The notes under the pieces are model-generated. The model searched no databases and was not told where the DNA came from. It saw only the letters and a program-made list of their open reading frames with translations. Both the position numbers and the translations under genes were made by a program. This document shows, one piece after another, positions 18,577-26,669 of a stretch of DNA of 64,000 nt. How positions within the stretch are numbered: position 1 is the first letter of the stretch; every line of letters starts with the position of its first letter. The DNA lies in assembly GCF_022751215.1 (NCBI RefSeq), contig NZ_JAICDG010000001.1:186001-250000 (forward strand), given 5' to 3'. This DNA comes from Actinomadura terrae (GTDB lineage Bacteria > Actinomycetota > Actinomycetes > Streptosporangiales > Streptosporangiaceae).

Positions 18577-18816
18577 CCGAAGCCCTCCGCTCGCTGACCA
18601 TCCGTAGTCGACACGAAACTCTTCGGAACCAAGCTAGGTACGGCCCTGCCCCGCCGCACGGGCCAGTACAAAAAACGCATGGGTCCTTGCGGGCGTCCGG
18701 CGGCAGAGGCTCGCCGGGACGATCGCGGCTCTCCTGAAACCCCACGTCAGCGGCCTTGCGCGCATGGAATGCTGCGGGCGGGGCACAGGGGCGGCCGTAG
18801 GACGGAAGGAGTGGGC

Positions 18817-19023
18817 ATGAGATTGCTGGAACGTCTCTGGCGACGGGGAACGAGACCGCGGGCCCGGACGCGGCCGTCGCGGGAGCCACGCCGTGTGCCG
18901 ACCTTCCGGGAGATGCACGCGCGGATGCGCACCGAGCGGGCCGAGGCCACGCTCATGGCCACCGAGGCGAAGATCCACCAGGAGGCGGCGCGGTACCGCC
19001 GTGGTATCCGCCGCAGCGGGTGA
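18817..19023 (+). CDS. Small highly basic hypothetical protein
   Basis: A 68-residue Arg-rich protein starting MRLLERLWRRGTRPRARTR, then a helix with FREMHARMRTERAEATLMA. GGAAGGAG lies at proper spacing, and codon use matches the neighbours. It lies 82 nt upstream of csbD in the same direction, so likely co-transcribed. No family recognised. Confidence 0.65.
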   Translation: MRLLERLWRRGTRPRARTRPSREPRRVPTFREMHARMRTERAEATLMATEAKIHQEAARYRRGIRRSG

Positions 19024-19105
19024 GCCGCCAGGGCGACACGAGACCCGCCGTACCGGTCGGCCGGACGAAGCCGTGGACGGCGGTACCGGCTAGAGGGAGG
19101 ACCCC

Positions 19106-19300
19106 ATGGGGCTGTTCGACAAGCTGAAGAACAAGACGCAGCGGGCCAAGGGACGCGCCAAGGAGAACGCGGGGCGCGAGTCCGGCGACCCGTACCTGGA
19201 GGCGGAGGGACGCAAGGACCGCATGGCGGGCGGCGCCAAGCAGGTCGGTGAGAAGGCCAAGGACGCGGCCCGGGAGGTGCGGCGCACCACGGAGCGGTGA
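19106..19300 (+). CDS. CsbD-family general stress protein
   Basis: A 64-residue, strongly hydrophilic protein with CsbD composition: Lys, Ala, Gly and Glu-rich (NKTQRAKGRAKENAGRESGD; GGAKQVGEKAKDAAREV). CsbD proteins are induced by sigma-B-type stress responses; the biochemical role is unknown. GAGGGAGG precedes the ATG. A perfect terminator hairpin follows directly. Confidence 0.85.
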   Translation: MGLFDKLKNKTQRAKGRAKENAGRESGDPYLEAEGRKDRMAGGAKQVGEKAKDAAREVRRTTER

Positions 19301-19316
19301 CGCTCCCCCTTTGAAT

Positions 19317-19361
19317 CCCGGTTATCCAGGCTGACGCCGAGCGGCAGCCTGGATAACCGGG
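19317..19361 (+). terminator. Perfect 17-bp stem-loop terminator after csbD
   Basis: Arms 19317-19333 and 19345-19361 are perfectly complementary over 17 bp with an 11-nt loop. It lies 17 nt after the csbD stop. There is no long T-run, as is common in actinobacteria. Confidence 0.85.
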
Positions 19362-19882
19362 TTGGCCATTGTGCGATGTCCTCCCTATGAGTTTTCCGCC
19401 GACGGCGGCCCACCCCCGTGCAAGCGGTCCGAATTTCATGGTCGACTCCACGCTGCTTTTCGGACGAAACCGAGCGCCACAGATTGAAAAGGCGCCTGAC
19501 CTGCCGCGTTGACTTTTCGGGTCGCCAGGAAATCGTTTCCGGACAACCGTCCTTACTTTGTGCTGTGGCGATCACAGGCGTGTCCACCAACTCCGCGTGC
19601 CTCGCCGATGCTCTCGGCTGCCCTGTTTGACCTGGCTGACCTGCTTGAACTTGAGCAACACAGGCCAGAAAGGCCCCTTGGGGCCAACCCTTAACAGGGC
19701 AGTCAAGCCTTGAAAATCCAATCGCCACTGAACGGGCACGTCACACCTCCTCCGTCACCTACTATTCACCTACCCCTTTCCTTGCTTCAAGGCGCAGCCG
19801 TTAAATCTAGGTCCCTGCGGCTCAGACGTCGCAGCGAGTCCGATACGAACACGGGTTGCGAACGGACGAAGGAGTGCGATCT
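19362..19882. other. Gene-free interval before the sortase gene
   Basis: About 520 nt of lower GC than the flanks with no convincing ORF. It holds a short palindrome (ggccccttggggcc near 19674-19687). The AT-richer stretch around 19750-19810 probably contains the sortase promoter. Confidence 0.5.
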
Positions 19883-20524
19883 GTGAGGCATCGTGGCCGA
19901 CAAAGGCGCGTCGTCGTCGCCGTCGGGGGGCTGTCCGCCGTTCTGGCGGCGTTATGGACGGTTAAGGCGACGCGGGACGACCCGGAGTCCGGGGCTCCGC
20001 CGATGCCGTCGCCCGACGCGTCCCGTCCGATCGGGCCGGCGACCACACCCGACCTGCCGCCCTCGCCGCCCGTCCGCATCGAAGTGCCGCGCATCGACGT
20101 CCGGACACCGCTGATGAAGCTGGCCAAGAACCCGGACCAGACCGTAGAGACCCCGCCCCAGAGCCGCGCCCACGAGGCCGGTTGGTACCGGCTCGGCGCC
20201 GCACCCGGCAGCCGCGGCGCCGCCGTGATCATCGGGCATGTGGACACGGCGCGCGGCCCGGCCGTGTTCTACCGGCTCGGTCGGCTGCGTCCCGGCGACC
20301 GGGCGAGCGTGCTGCGCGCCGACGGCCGCACCGCCGTCTTCGCGATCGACTCCGTCGAGCGCTTCGCCAAGGACCGCTTCCCCACGAACCGCGTCTACGG
20401 CGACCCCGGCTACGCGGCGATCCGCCTCATCACCTGCGGGGGACGCTTCGACCGCGCCACCGGCCACTACCTCGACAACGTCGTCGCCTTCGGCCACCTG
20501 CTGGGCTCCGGGCGGGCGCGCTGA
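19883..20524 (+). CDS. Class F sortase
   Basis: A 213-residue membrane-anchored transpeptidase. It has an N-terminal basic stretch and a TM helix (about 9-26), a Pro/Ser-rich linker, then the sortase barrel with PRIDVRTPLMKL, catalytic His in IIGHVDT and catalytic Cys in LITCGG. Class F (class E/F-like) sortases of actinobacteria attach proteins to the wall, recognising LPxTG-type signals. The GTG at 19883 is preferred over the TTG at 19856 because GAAGGAG is 8 nt upstream. No LPxTG substrate is visible in the window. Confidence 0.88.
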   Translation: MRHRGRQRRVVVAVGGLSAVLAALWTVKATRDDPESGAPPMPSPDASRPIGPATTPDLPPSPPVRIEVPRIDVRTPLMKLAKNPDQTVETPPQSRAHEAGWYRLGAAPGSRGAAVIIGHVDTARGPAVFYRLGRLRPGDRASVLRADGRTAVFAIDSVERFAKDRFPTNRVYGDPGYAAIRLITCGGRFDRATGHYLDNVVAFGHLLGSGRAR

Positions 20525-20525
20525 G

Positions 20526-21824
20526 ATGCGGCCGGCGTCCGAGCGCGGGATGACCGTCCCATCGAGGTCCGCCCGGCCGGGGGACAGCCCCCTGCGGCCG
20601 GCTGGCGGGCGCCACCGTGCGGTGCCCGGCACCTCTCCCATCATGACCATGCCCGACAGGCTCGCCCCGCTGATCGCGCCGTCCCCGGCTCCGTGGCCCC
20701 AGGACGCGCCACCGCGCCGGCACGCCCGCCCTGAGAACAAGGACGGCAAGCGGAACCTCCCGCCTGTACGCGCGGACGCGATGTGGGTCACGGTCCTGAT
20801 CCCGGCGCACAACGAGGTCAAGCAGATCACCGAGACGATCGCCTCGCTCCGCCGCCAGGAACGTCCGCCGGACCAGATCGTCGTGATCGCGGACAACTGC
20901 ACCGACGCCACCGCCGCGTTCGCGCAGCTCTGCGGTGTCGAGATCGTCGGCACCCGGGGCAACAGGCACAAGAAGGCGGGCGCGCTGAACCAGGTCCTCG
21001 ACCGCCTCCTGTCGATCCTCGGCCCGAACGACGCGGTCATGGTGATGGACGCCGACTCGGCGCTCGACCCGGGCTTCATCCGGCACGGTGTCGACTACCT
21101 CGCCACCGGCCGGTACGCCGCCGTCGGCGGTACCTTCACCGGCAAGCCGGGCGGCGGCGCGGTCGGCATGTTCCAGCGCAACGAGTACGCCCGCTACGCC
21201 CGGGACGTCCGGCGCCTGCGGGGCAAGGCGCTCGTCCTCACCGGCACCGCGACGATCTTCCGCGCCAGCACCCTCCAGGAGGTGGTCGCCGCCCGCCGCG
21301 CCCGCCGCCTCCCCGGCCTGCCGCACGTCTACGACGTCCGCGTGCTGACCGAGGACAACGAGCTGACGCTCGCCATCCTGCACCTCGGCTTCCGCATCCT
21401 CTGCCCCAAGGAGTGCACGCTGACCACCGAGGTCATGCCGACCTGGCGCGACCTCGCCCGGCAGCGGCTCCGCTGGAAGCGCGGCGCGCTGGAGAACCTC
21501 GTCGACTACGGCTGGACGCCGATCACCCGCCCCTACTGGGGCCGCCAGCTGCTCTCCCTGATCGGCATCATCGTGATCACCGCCTACCTGGGCTCGCTCG
21601 CGTACTCGGTGTTCTGGCTCGGCGGGGTCAACCTCAGGCCCCTCTGGGCCGCCATCACCGTCATCTTCATGGTCGAGCGGGTGGTGAGCGTCCGGCAGCG
21701 CGGCGCCGCCCAGATGGCGCTCGCCTCCACCATCGTCGTCGAAATGATCTTCGACGTCTTCCTCCAGGCCGTCCAGGCGCGCGCTTTCTGGCAGGCCGCC
21801 TGGCGTAAAGAAAGGAAATGGTAG
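20526..21824 (+). CDS. Processive-type GT2 glycosyltransferase with C-terminal membrane helices
   Basis: Up to 432 residues. The GT2 catalytic core begins at MWVTVLIPAHNEV and has VIADNCTD, VMDADSAL, TEDNELTLA and the QRLRW signature of BcsA/HasA-type synthases. Two or three TM segments follow (LLSLIGIIVITAYLGSLAYS; LWAAITVIFMVERVV). It has only C-terminal helices and no N-terminal TM, so it is shorter than true cellulose synthases. Start is uncertain: ATG at 20526 follows the sortase stop directly; ATGs at 20550, 20643, 20649 and 20781 are alternatives. Coupled with the sortase and with the small membrane protein 3 nt downstream. Confidence 0.82.
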   Translation: MRPASERGMTVPSRSARPGDSPLRPAGGRHRAVPGTSPIMTMPDRLAPLIAPSPAPWPQDAPPRRHARPENKDGKRNLPPVRADAMWVTVLIPAHNEVKQITETIASLRRQERPPDQIVVIADNCTDATAAFAQLCGVEIVGTRGNRHKKAGALNQVLDRLLSILGPNDAVMVMDADSALDPGFIRHGVDYLATGRYAAVGGTFTGKPGGGAVGMFQRNEYARYARDVRRLRGKALVLTGTATIFRASTLQEVVAARRARRLPGLPHVYDVRVLTEDNELTLAILHLGFRILCPKECTLTTEVMPTWRDLARQRLRWKRGALENLVDYGWTPITRPYWGRQLLSLIGIIVITAYLGSLAYSVFWLGGVNLRPLWAAITVIFMVERVVSVRQRGAAQMALASTIVVEMIFDVFLQAVQARAFWQAAWRKERKW

Positions 21825-21827
21825 GAC

Positions 21828-22001
21828 ATGTACAACCATCCCCCCGTAGGCGGAGTGGCCGCCGGCTTCGGCGGCACCGCCGCCGCGTCCCCCTGGCTCG
21901 GCCTCCAAGCGCTCTGGTTCGGCCTGGCCGTCTTCACCCTGATCTCCGCGGGCCTGGCGGTGAAACGGACGCTCCCCGCCCGCAAGACCGACGACGGATG
22001 A
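21828..22001 (+). CDS. Small 57-residue membrane protein
   Basis: A short gene, easily missed, starting 3 nt after the GT2 stop, with AAAGGA upstream. Codons are strongly GC-ending. The protein begins MYNHPPVGGVAAGFGG, has one TM helix (about 25-46; FGLAVFTLISAGLAV) and a basic tail (KRTLPARK). The TM followed by a positively charged tail recalls wall-anchored proteins, but no LPxTG motif is present. Probably a partner of the GT2 or sortase. Confidence 0.75.
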   Translation: MYNHPPVGGVAAGFGGTAAASPWLGLQALWFGLAVFTLISAGLAVKRTLPARKTDDG

Positions 22002-22333
22002 AGGCCAAACCCCCGTCCGATCCGTCCCGGCGGCGACGACCGACCGCCCACTCCCTAGGGACGACAGTGCCGAGAAGCCCATCACGTCCTTGATCGGCAA
22101 CCGGCACTTCGGAGCGGACGCCTAACCGATCACGCCGGACCCATCACGACCCCCGGCTCCACCGAGGCCGGGCCCCGCAGGCAAGCACAATGAATGGGAA
22201 GTCGAGCCGTCGACTCTCAGCGAGCCTCTCTTCGTGGAACTCGGTGCCCCATGGCTCGCGCGGTGCCGGCCGCGCCCGCCACCGCGCGAGCCACTCGACG
22301 CACTACACCAACGCCACCAGGCGCCACGTCCGG
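22002..22333. other. Gene-free interval downstream of sortase/GT2 operon
   Basis: About 330 nt without a supportable ORF. A GC-rich imperfect inverted repeat occurs near 22150-22175. It ends at the duplicated tRNA end. Confidence 0.4.
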
Positions 22334-22369
22334 GGCGCCTCCGGCAGGCTTCGAACCCGCGGCACCCGC
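22334..22369. repeat. Duplicated tRNA-Arg 3' end (distal attachment-site scar)
   Basis: This 36-nt block matches 24478-24515, covering acceptor, T-arm and variable region of the tRNA-Arg gene, with two mismatches (T-loop/T-stem). It is not a complete tRNA: the bases that would form the anticodon arm do not pair. This is what a site-specific insertion into the tRNA 3' end leaves behind. Confidence 0.78.
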
Positions 22370-22782
22370 CATCGACACCGGCAACGCCTGACCCCCGAAA
22401 CCGGGCGGGCCCGGCAGGGCGACTACACCGCCAGCCGGGACCCAGAAATCACGGAAGGATTCCTCCGTGCCCGGGGGAGGCGGCCGGGGAGCGCGACGGT
22501 TGCGGGCCCTGCGCGCAGCCTGGAAACGAGACTGGGCCCCGCCCCCGGGCGGTAGGGGAGCTTGGCCCGGTGCATCGCAGGATCATCCGACGCCGGGGCC
22601 GATGCTCCCGCCCTCGGCCCGACGTAGCCGCGATGCGCTGACCGACGGGAACACAAAAGATCTGCTGAGGAATCCTGGCGTCGCTGAGACTGTCCCCAGC
22701 AGCTTCAAAGAGGAATCTTGTGAACCTGTCGTGCAGTACTGAGGGATTCTGGTTGCTGCACAGCGTGTGCTGGTGGTGAGCG
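22370..22782. other. Gene-free interval inside element remnant
   Basis: About 410 nt with only short, poorly biased ORFs. No family recognised. Confidence 0.4.
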
Positions 22783-23214
22783 CTAGGACCGCGGGGTGAG
22801 GAATGAGCCCCACGTATAGGTGCCAGACGGGTTGACCACCGCAGTGCGGTCGGTTGTGGCCGCTTTCCGGCCGGGATCTTCCGGCCCCAGGGATGAGATA
22901 TGGATGTAGTCATTCTTCTGGGGGATCAAGCAACTCCTCCATTGGTACCACCCGGCACCGAGGAATATGACCCGCGTGACCCACTGGCGCCCACCGATGC
23001 GCAGACCCCAGTTGTAGTTGCCGCTGTCCAGGGAGATGCGGCGGAATTTCGTGCAGGCACGTTCTCCGCCTTGGGGGTTGGACTTCAGGTACTGGGTTCG
23101 CAGGACCCAGGCCGTGTCTCCCGATGGCGCAGTCGCCGCGGCGCTGGGCGCGGCCATCACCGCCATACCCAGCGCGGTCATCAGGATGGCCAGGATTTTC
23201 CTTCGTCGTTTCAT
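22783..23214 (-). CDS. Secreted protein of unknown function
   Basis: A 143-residue preprotein. The N-terminus MKRRRKILAILMTALGMAVM followed by an AAPSAAA cleavage region is a clear Sec signal (about 1-28). The mature part (about 115 residues) is Trp/Tyr-rich beta-like sequence (TAWVLRTQYLKSNPQGGERA; NYNWGLRIGGRQWVTRVIF; AGWYQWRSCLIP) with two cysteines that could pair. GGAAAGGGAAAG precedes the ATG. It is the only intact gene in the integrated-element remnant. No homologous family recognised. Confidence 0.75.
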   Translation of the reverse strand: MKRRRKILAILMTALGMAVMAAPSAAATAPSGDTAWVLRTQYLKSNPQGGERACTKFRRISLDSGNYNWGLRIGGRQWVTRVIFLGAGWYQWRSCLIPQKNDYIHISSLGPEDPGRKAATTDRTAVVNPSGTYTWGSFLTPRS

Positions 23215-23679
23215 CACTTTCCCTTTCCGTTGCCAGCGCTGTCGGGCTTGCAGTGCGAAAGGCGAGACGAGTCCCAAAAATTGCGAAATCTCGTCGGACG
23301 ACGATAACCGGTGTCGCGCTCCAGGAACAAGGTGGGGCAGCCAAAAATTCATTTGCTAAAGCTTGGCAAATCACACGTTTCCTGGCCAAGCCCTGAGCCG
23401 GCGCTTCTGGGCGTCCTCATCTGGTCGAGACTGACTGTCCCAATCGAGGTGGGACGAGACCTGTTCAAACCTGAATCCCGCACTAAGCGGAGAAGTGCTG
23501 ATAAACCTTTCACATGGTGATTCTTCGACCGTCCGCGGATCTGTTCGATCGCCAGCTCACCCGCGCTGGCCCCAACGATGGCGATCCAGAACCGCCGGGC
23601 TGATCGCCTGCTGACCCCCTGAGTACAGGGCCCGTACCTTCGCGCGGCAGGTGCGGGCCCTGCGCGCTGCCCAGGGATC
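23215..23679. other. Gene-free interval inside element remnant
   Basis: About 465 nt of comparatively low GC. It contains the promoter of the secreted-protein gene. A leftward fragment around 23520-23600 reads like part of a degraded protein but is not assignable. Confidence 0.4.
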
Positions 23680-24375
23680 AGAACGGCCGCTCCACCCTGA
23701 CCACCGACCGCGAGATCATCGTCCTGTACCTCAAGCCGGGCCTCGGCCACCTGAAGATGGTCGCCGGCTCGGCCAGGACCAGATCCGCGAGCTGTACGCC
23801 GCGATCCGGCTCATCAACCGGCCGACCGAAGGTAAACGGCCGACGGAGATGCTCCGTCGCCTGCTGGAAGCGGGGGCGAGCCTGAAGGGGCACCGCTACT
23901 CCAAGGCTGGTGGGGGAGTCCAGGATCAAGCGCGTGCACATCGTCCTGAACGCCGCGCCGAACGACGCCGTGAAGGTGTCGAAGATCCTGGATGAGAACC
24001 CGGGGGACGGGGTGATGCGGAGCAAGGGCGGCTCGGGTCGCAAGGGCACGGCCAAGCCGCTGCGTGGACGGAAGAGCGCGTCGAGCACTGGGAGCGCACG
24101 AGGTGAAGTCCGAGGACTCCGACCGGCACATCATCTTCGACCAGGCGACCGCGGACGTTCTGAAAGCGTGGCTCGAGCGCCAACTCGAAGAGCGCCTCGC
24201 GTGGTGCGAGGCGTGGACGGACTCCGGCCGCCTCGCGGCGGGCGTCGACCTCAAGGTCGTGAGCGAGATCCTCGGCCACGCCTCCGCCGCGTTCACCGCC
24301 GACGTCGCCGAGTCGCTCGCCGAGGACGCGGCGGCGAAGATTTCGGCGTTCGGGCCACGCCGGAACCGGGTGTAG
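23680..24375 (+). pseudogene. Decayed tyrosine-recombinase integrase (pSAM2/AICE type)
   Basis: Integrase pieces appear in successive frames. First is LYLKPGLGHLKMVA (about 23729-23770), then QDQIRELYAAIRLINRPTEG and EMLRRLLEAG. After a shift come RIKRVHIVLNAAPNDAVKV and MRSKGGSGRKGTAKPL. After another shift come ATADVLKAWLERQLEERLAW, EAWTDSGR and AAGVDLKVVSEILGHASAAF. The stretch between AWTDSGR and AAGVDL, which should carry the HxxR catalytic box, is deleted, and a central section is also missing. The N-terminus is absent. It reads toward the tRNA-Arg, as integrases of tRNA-targeting elements do. Non-functional. Confidence 0.82.
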
Positions 24376-24425
24376 GCCGATGGTGCCATCAATGTGCCAT
24401 CAGGGGCCGGTAACGATCAGCCGGA

Positions 24426-24451
24426 ACACAAAAGCGCCCCGGCTTTTGTGT
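24426..24451 (+). terminator. Hairpin terminator between integrase remnant and tRNA-Arg
   Basis: Arms acacaaaagc (24426-24435) and gcttttgtgt (24442-24451) pair perfectly around a 6-nt loop. Each arm carries a run of A or T, so it could terminate transcription from either side. Confidence 0.75.
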
Positions 24452-24479
24452 CTCGGCTGGTCAGCGCGTTCAGTCTCGG

Positions 24480-24552
24480 CGCCTCCGGCAGGATTCGAAC
24501 CTGCGGCACCCGCTTTAGGAGAGCGGTGCTCTATCCCCTGAGCTACGGAGGC
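24480..24552 (-). tRNA. tRNA-Arg(CCU)
   Basis: A complete 73-nt cloverleaf on the minus strand. Acceptor GCCTCCG/CGGAGGC, D-arm GCTC/GAGC, anticodon stem CCGCT/AGCGG with loop CTCCTAA (anticodon CCT, reading AGG), T-arm GCAGG/CCTGC with TTCGAAT, discriminator G. CCA is not encoded. Its 3' end is the attachment site of the adjacent element remnant. Confidence 0.95.
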
Positions 24553-24687
24553 ATGTCGTCGCTCGCGGCTAGAGCGTAGCGGACGGCACCTACAGGGTAG
24601 GGGACGGGGAGAGTCGTACGCTCGTCCTTATCGTGACTGCGCTGACCTCTAGGCTCCGTGGGGTCGCTGTGGGTACGCTTCGGTGCC

Positions 24688-25137
24688 GTGACGGGTCGGC
24701 ATCGTGGGCAGCCGAGTGACAAGGGTTCCGACGACGCTGAAGGCGTGCCTCGTGGGCGGCGAATCGCGACGGTCGTCGCGGCGTTCGCCGTTCCCGTCCT
24801 GCTGGCCACCGTGATCGCCTTCGCCTTGCGGGACGAGCCGGCGACCGAGCGGCCGGAGGGGGCGGCGACGTCGATGCCTTCGGCGCCGGCCGCGCCGAAG
24901 GCCGAGCCCACCTACGGGCAGTACGTGGTGCCGAAGCCGCAGCCCCAGGCGGAGACGCGCGCGCCGGACCGTCCGCCCACACCCGTGGCGACCCCGCGCA
25001 AGAAGGTGACTCCCAAACCGACGCGCACGACACGCTCGCCGCGTCCGACGCGCCTGCGACCTCCCTGTCCGAATGGATGGGGAAGTGTGCCGTGGTGGCG
25101 AGAGTGGTGTCGGCAGCACGGTTACCGCACTCGCTGA
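24688..25137 (+). CDS. Single-pass membrane protein of unknown function
   Basis: About 149 residues from the GTG at 24688 (an upstream in-frame GTG at 24658 is the alternative; neither has a good ribosome site). A basic N-terminus is followed by one TM helix (about residues 27-46; VVAAFAVPVLLATVIAFAL). A Pro/Lys/Thr-rich wall-spanning stretch follows, then a short Trp/Cys-rich tail (CPNGWGSVPWWREWCRQHGY) that could form a small disulfide-bonded module. Exported orientation inferred. It lies just upstream of the VanY-like peptidase. Confidence 0.65.
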   Translation: MTGRHRGQPSDKGSDDAEGVPRGRRIATVVAAFAVPVLLATVIAFALRDEPATERPEGAATSMPSAPAAPKAEPTYGQYVVPKPQPQAETRAPDRPPTPVATPRKKVTPKPTRTTRSPRPTRLRPPCPNGWGSVPWWREWCRQHGYRTR

Positions 25138-25155
25138 CCCGGTTACAGCCTGGTC

Positions 25156-25169
25156 ACAGGTGAACCTGT
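25156..25169. promoter_or_regulatory. Palindrome upstream of the peptidase gene
   Basis: acaggt-ga-acctgt is a perfect 6-2-6 palindrome 51 nt before the GTG start. It may be an operator in the promoter; no regulator is identified. Confidence 0.4.
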
Positions 25170-25219
25170 AGTAGCGTGCTGCCGCTGTTCCGTATTCGGG
25201 CATCAGGAGGAAAACCACC

Positions 25220-26254
25220 GTGCCTAACCCCCGGTCGGCGGCGTTGATCGCGGTCTTCCTGGTGACGGCCGTGTTCGCTCCGCGCGACGTCGGCAGGGCG
25301 GCCGACGGGCCGGATGACTCGGTCGAGGCGCTGCGCAAGCAGGCGTCCAAGGCCCGCTCCGAGTTGGAGAAGGCCACGACGGAGATGGAGGGCCGCCAGA
25401 AGGAGTTGGCGTCCTCCCAGGTGAAGCTGCGCGGCACGCTGAAGGACCTGGCGGGGGCCGAGGCCGAGCTGAACCGGATCCGGCAGCCGTTGGCAAGGCT
25501 GGCGAACTCGTCCTACCAGCAGAGCGGCGCCGTCGGGTCCATGGCGATCTTCGGCGGCGGCTCTCCCGACTCGGCGCTGCGCTCCACGGCGGACGTGACG
25601 CTGCTCGCCCGGTCACAGCAGGCCCTTGTGGACCGTGCCGACGAGCTGCAAAAGCGGCGCCGGGAACTGGCGTCCACCGCGCAGGATCTCCAATCGCGCA
25701 ACGCGATCGAGCAGACCCGCGTCCAGCAGCAGATCGACGGCCTCAAGGAGAAGTCCGCGCAGCTGACCAAGCAGCTCAACACGATGCTGAAAAAGCTGAG
25801 CCCGGCGAAGCGGCTGGAACTCGGATGCGACAAGAGGCTGGCCGCCGACGCCAAGAAGTTCCCGAACGGGTTGATTCCGGCGAAGTATCTGTGCCCGCTG
25901 CCGCAGAAGGGTAAGGAACTGCGCGCGGACGCGGCCCTTGCCTTCTACAAATTGAACGCCGCATACAAGCGCCACTTCGGCCGCGACATATGCGTGACCG
26001 ACTCCTACCGGAGCCTCTCCGAGCAGCACCGCGTGTACGCGGAACGTCCCGGGTTCGCCGCCATCCCCGGAACGAGCAATCACGGCAAGGGCCAGGCCGT
26101 CGATCTGTGCGGCGGGGTGCAGAACTCGGGTTCCGTCCAGTTCAACTGGATGGAGGCCAACGCCAAGACCTACGGGTGGCTGCACCCCGCGTGGGCCTAC
26201 AGCAACCCGTTCGAGCCGTGGCACTGGGAGTACGGCACCGAGGACGACCAGTAG
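25220..26254 (+). CDS. Secreted coiled-coil / M15 D-alanyl-D-alanine carboxypeptidase (VanY-like)
   Basis: A 344-residue exported protein. A signal peptide (1-28) is followed by a long coiled coil (about 33-195) rich in Glu, Lys, Gln and Leu, like RipA/FtsX-partner hydrolases. The C-terminal M15B peptidase domain (about 215-340) has zinc-site motifs SNHGKGQAVDL and FEPWHWEYG. It should trim D-Ala from peptidoglycan stems outside the membrane. The start has a textbook AGGAGG. The coiled coil suggests regulation by a membrane partner. It ends one nt before the stop of the convergent mscL. Confidence 0.88.
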   Translation: MPNPRSAALIAVFLVTAVFAPRDVGRAADGPDDSVEALRKQASKARSELEKATTEMEGRQKELASSQVKLRGTLKDLAGAEAELNRIRQPLARLANSSYQQSGAVGSMAIFGGGSPDSALRSTADVTLLARSQQALVDRADELQKRRRELASTAQDLQSRNAIEQTRVQQQIDGLKEKSAQLTKQLNTMLKKLSPAKRLELGCDKRLAADAKKFPNGLIPAKYLCPLPQKGKELRADAALAFYKLNAAYKRHFGRDICVTDSYRSLSEQHRVYAERPGFAAIPGTSNHGKGQAVDLCGGVQNSGSVQFNWMEANAKTYGWLHPAWAYSNPFEPWHWEYGTEDDQ

Positions 26255-26255
26255 G

Positions 26256-26669
26256 TCAGGCCGGCAGCTCGGCGGCCGGCGCGATCTCCGAGGTGCAGTA
26301 CTTGCAACGCACCGCCTTCACCGGAATGTCGCTCAGGCACTGCGGGCACTCCCGCTCGGTCGCCTCCTTCCCCCGGTCCATGCGCTCGATCAGCTTGGCC
26401 GTCGGCAGCACGACCAGGAAGTACACGATCACCGCCGTGATCACGAACGCGATCGCGGACGTGACGAAGATTCCGTACGGGAACTTGGTCCCATCGATGG
26501 TCACGGCGAGCCGCGTGTAGTCGGGCTTACCGCCGATCAACGCGATCAACGGCGTGATGAAGGAGTTCGCGAAATCCTTCACCAGCCCCGCGAACGCCGC
26601 CCCGACGACGAACGCGACCGCGAGATCGATGAGGTTGCCGCGAAACAGGAACTTCTTGAAACCGCTCAT
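26256..26669 (-). CDS. mscL: Large-conductance mechanosensitive channel MscL with zinc-ribbon tail
   Basis: A 137-residue channel subunit. The N-terminal amphipathic helix and TM1 read FKKFLFRGNLIDLAVAFVVG with the pore-constriction pattern, and TM2 is SAIAFVITAVIVYFLVV. After the usual end of MscL the protein has a CPQC...CKYC zinc-ribbon (about 110-127). GGAGG precedes the start. It opens under membrane tension during hypo-osmotic shock. In many actinomycetes it neighbours the SAF/mtnP/FmdB/5-FCL genes, which here lie 5 kb away. Confidence 0.93.
   Translation of the reverse strand: MSGFKKFLFRGNLIDLAVAFVVGAAFAGLVKDFANSFITPLIALIGGKPDYTRLAVTIDGTKFPYGIFVTSAIAFVITAVIVYFLVVLPTAKLIERMDRGKEATERECPQCLSDIPVKAVRCKYCTSEIAPAAELPA

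Larger units (their letters stand above)
22334..24480. mobile_element. Remnant of an element integrated at tRNA-Arg(CCU)
   Basis: Bounded on the left by an imperfect copy of the tRNA-Arg 3' end (22334-22369) and on the right by the tRNA itself. Next to the tRNA lies a decayed tyrosine integrase whose reading direction points at the tRNA, the arrangement of AICE/pSAM2-type elements. Only about 2.1 kb survives, with one intact secreted-protein gene. No replication or transfer gene remains. GC is lower than the flanks. Confidence 0.75.

Noticed and set aside
22334..22400. A second, complete tRNA gene
   Set aside because: Only acceptor/T-arm sequence is present; the region that should form the anticodon arm does not pair.
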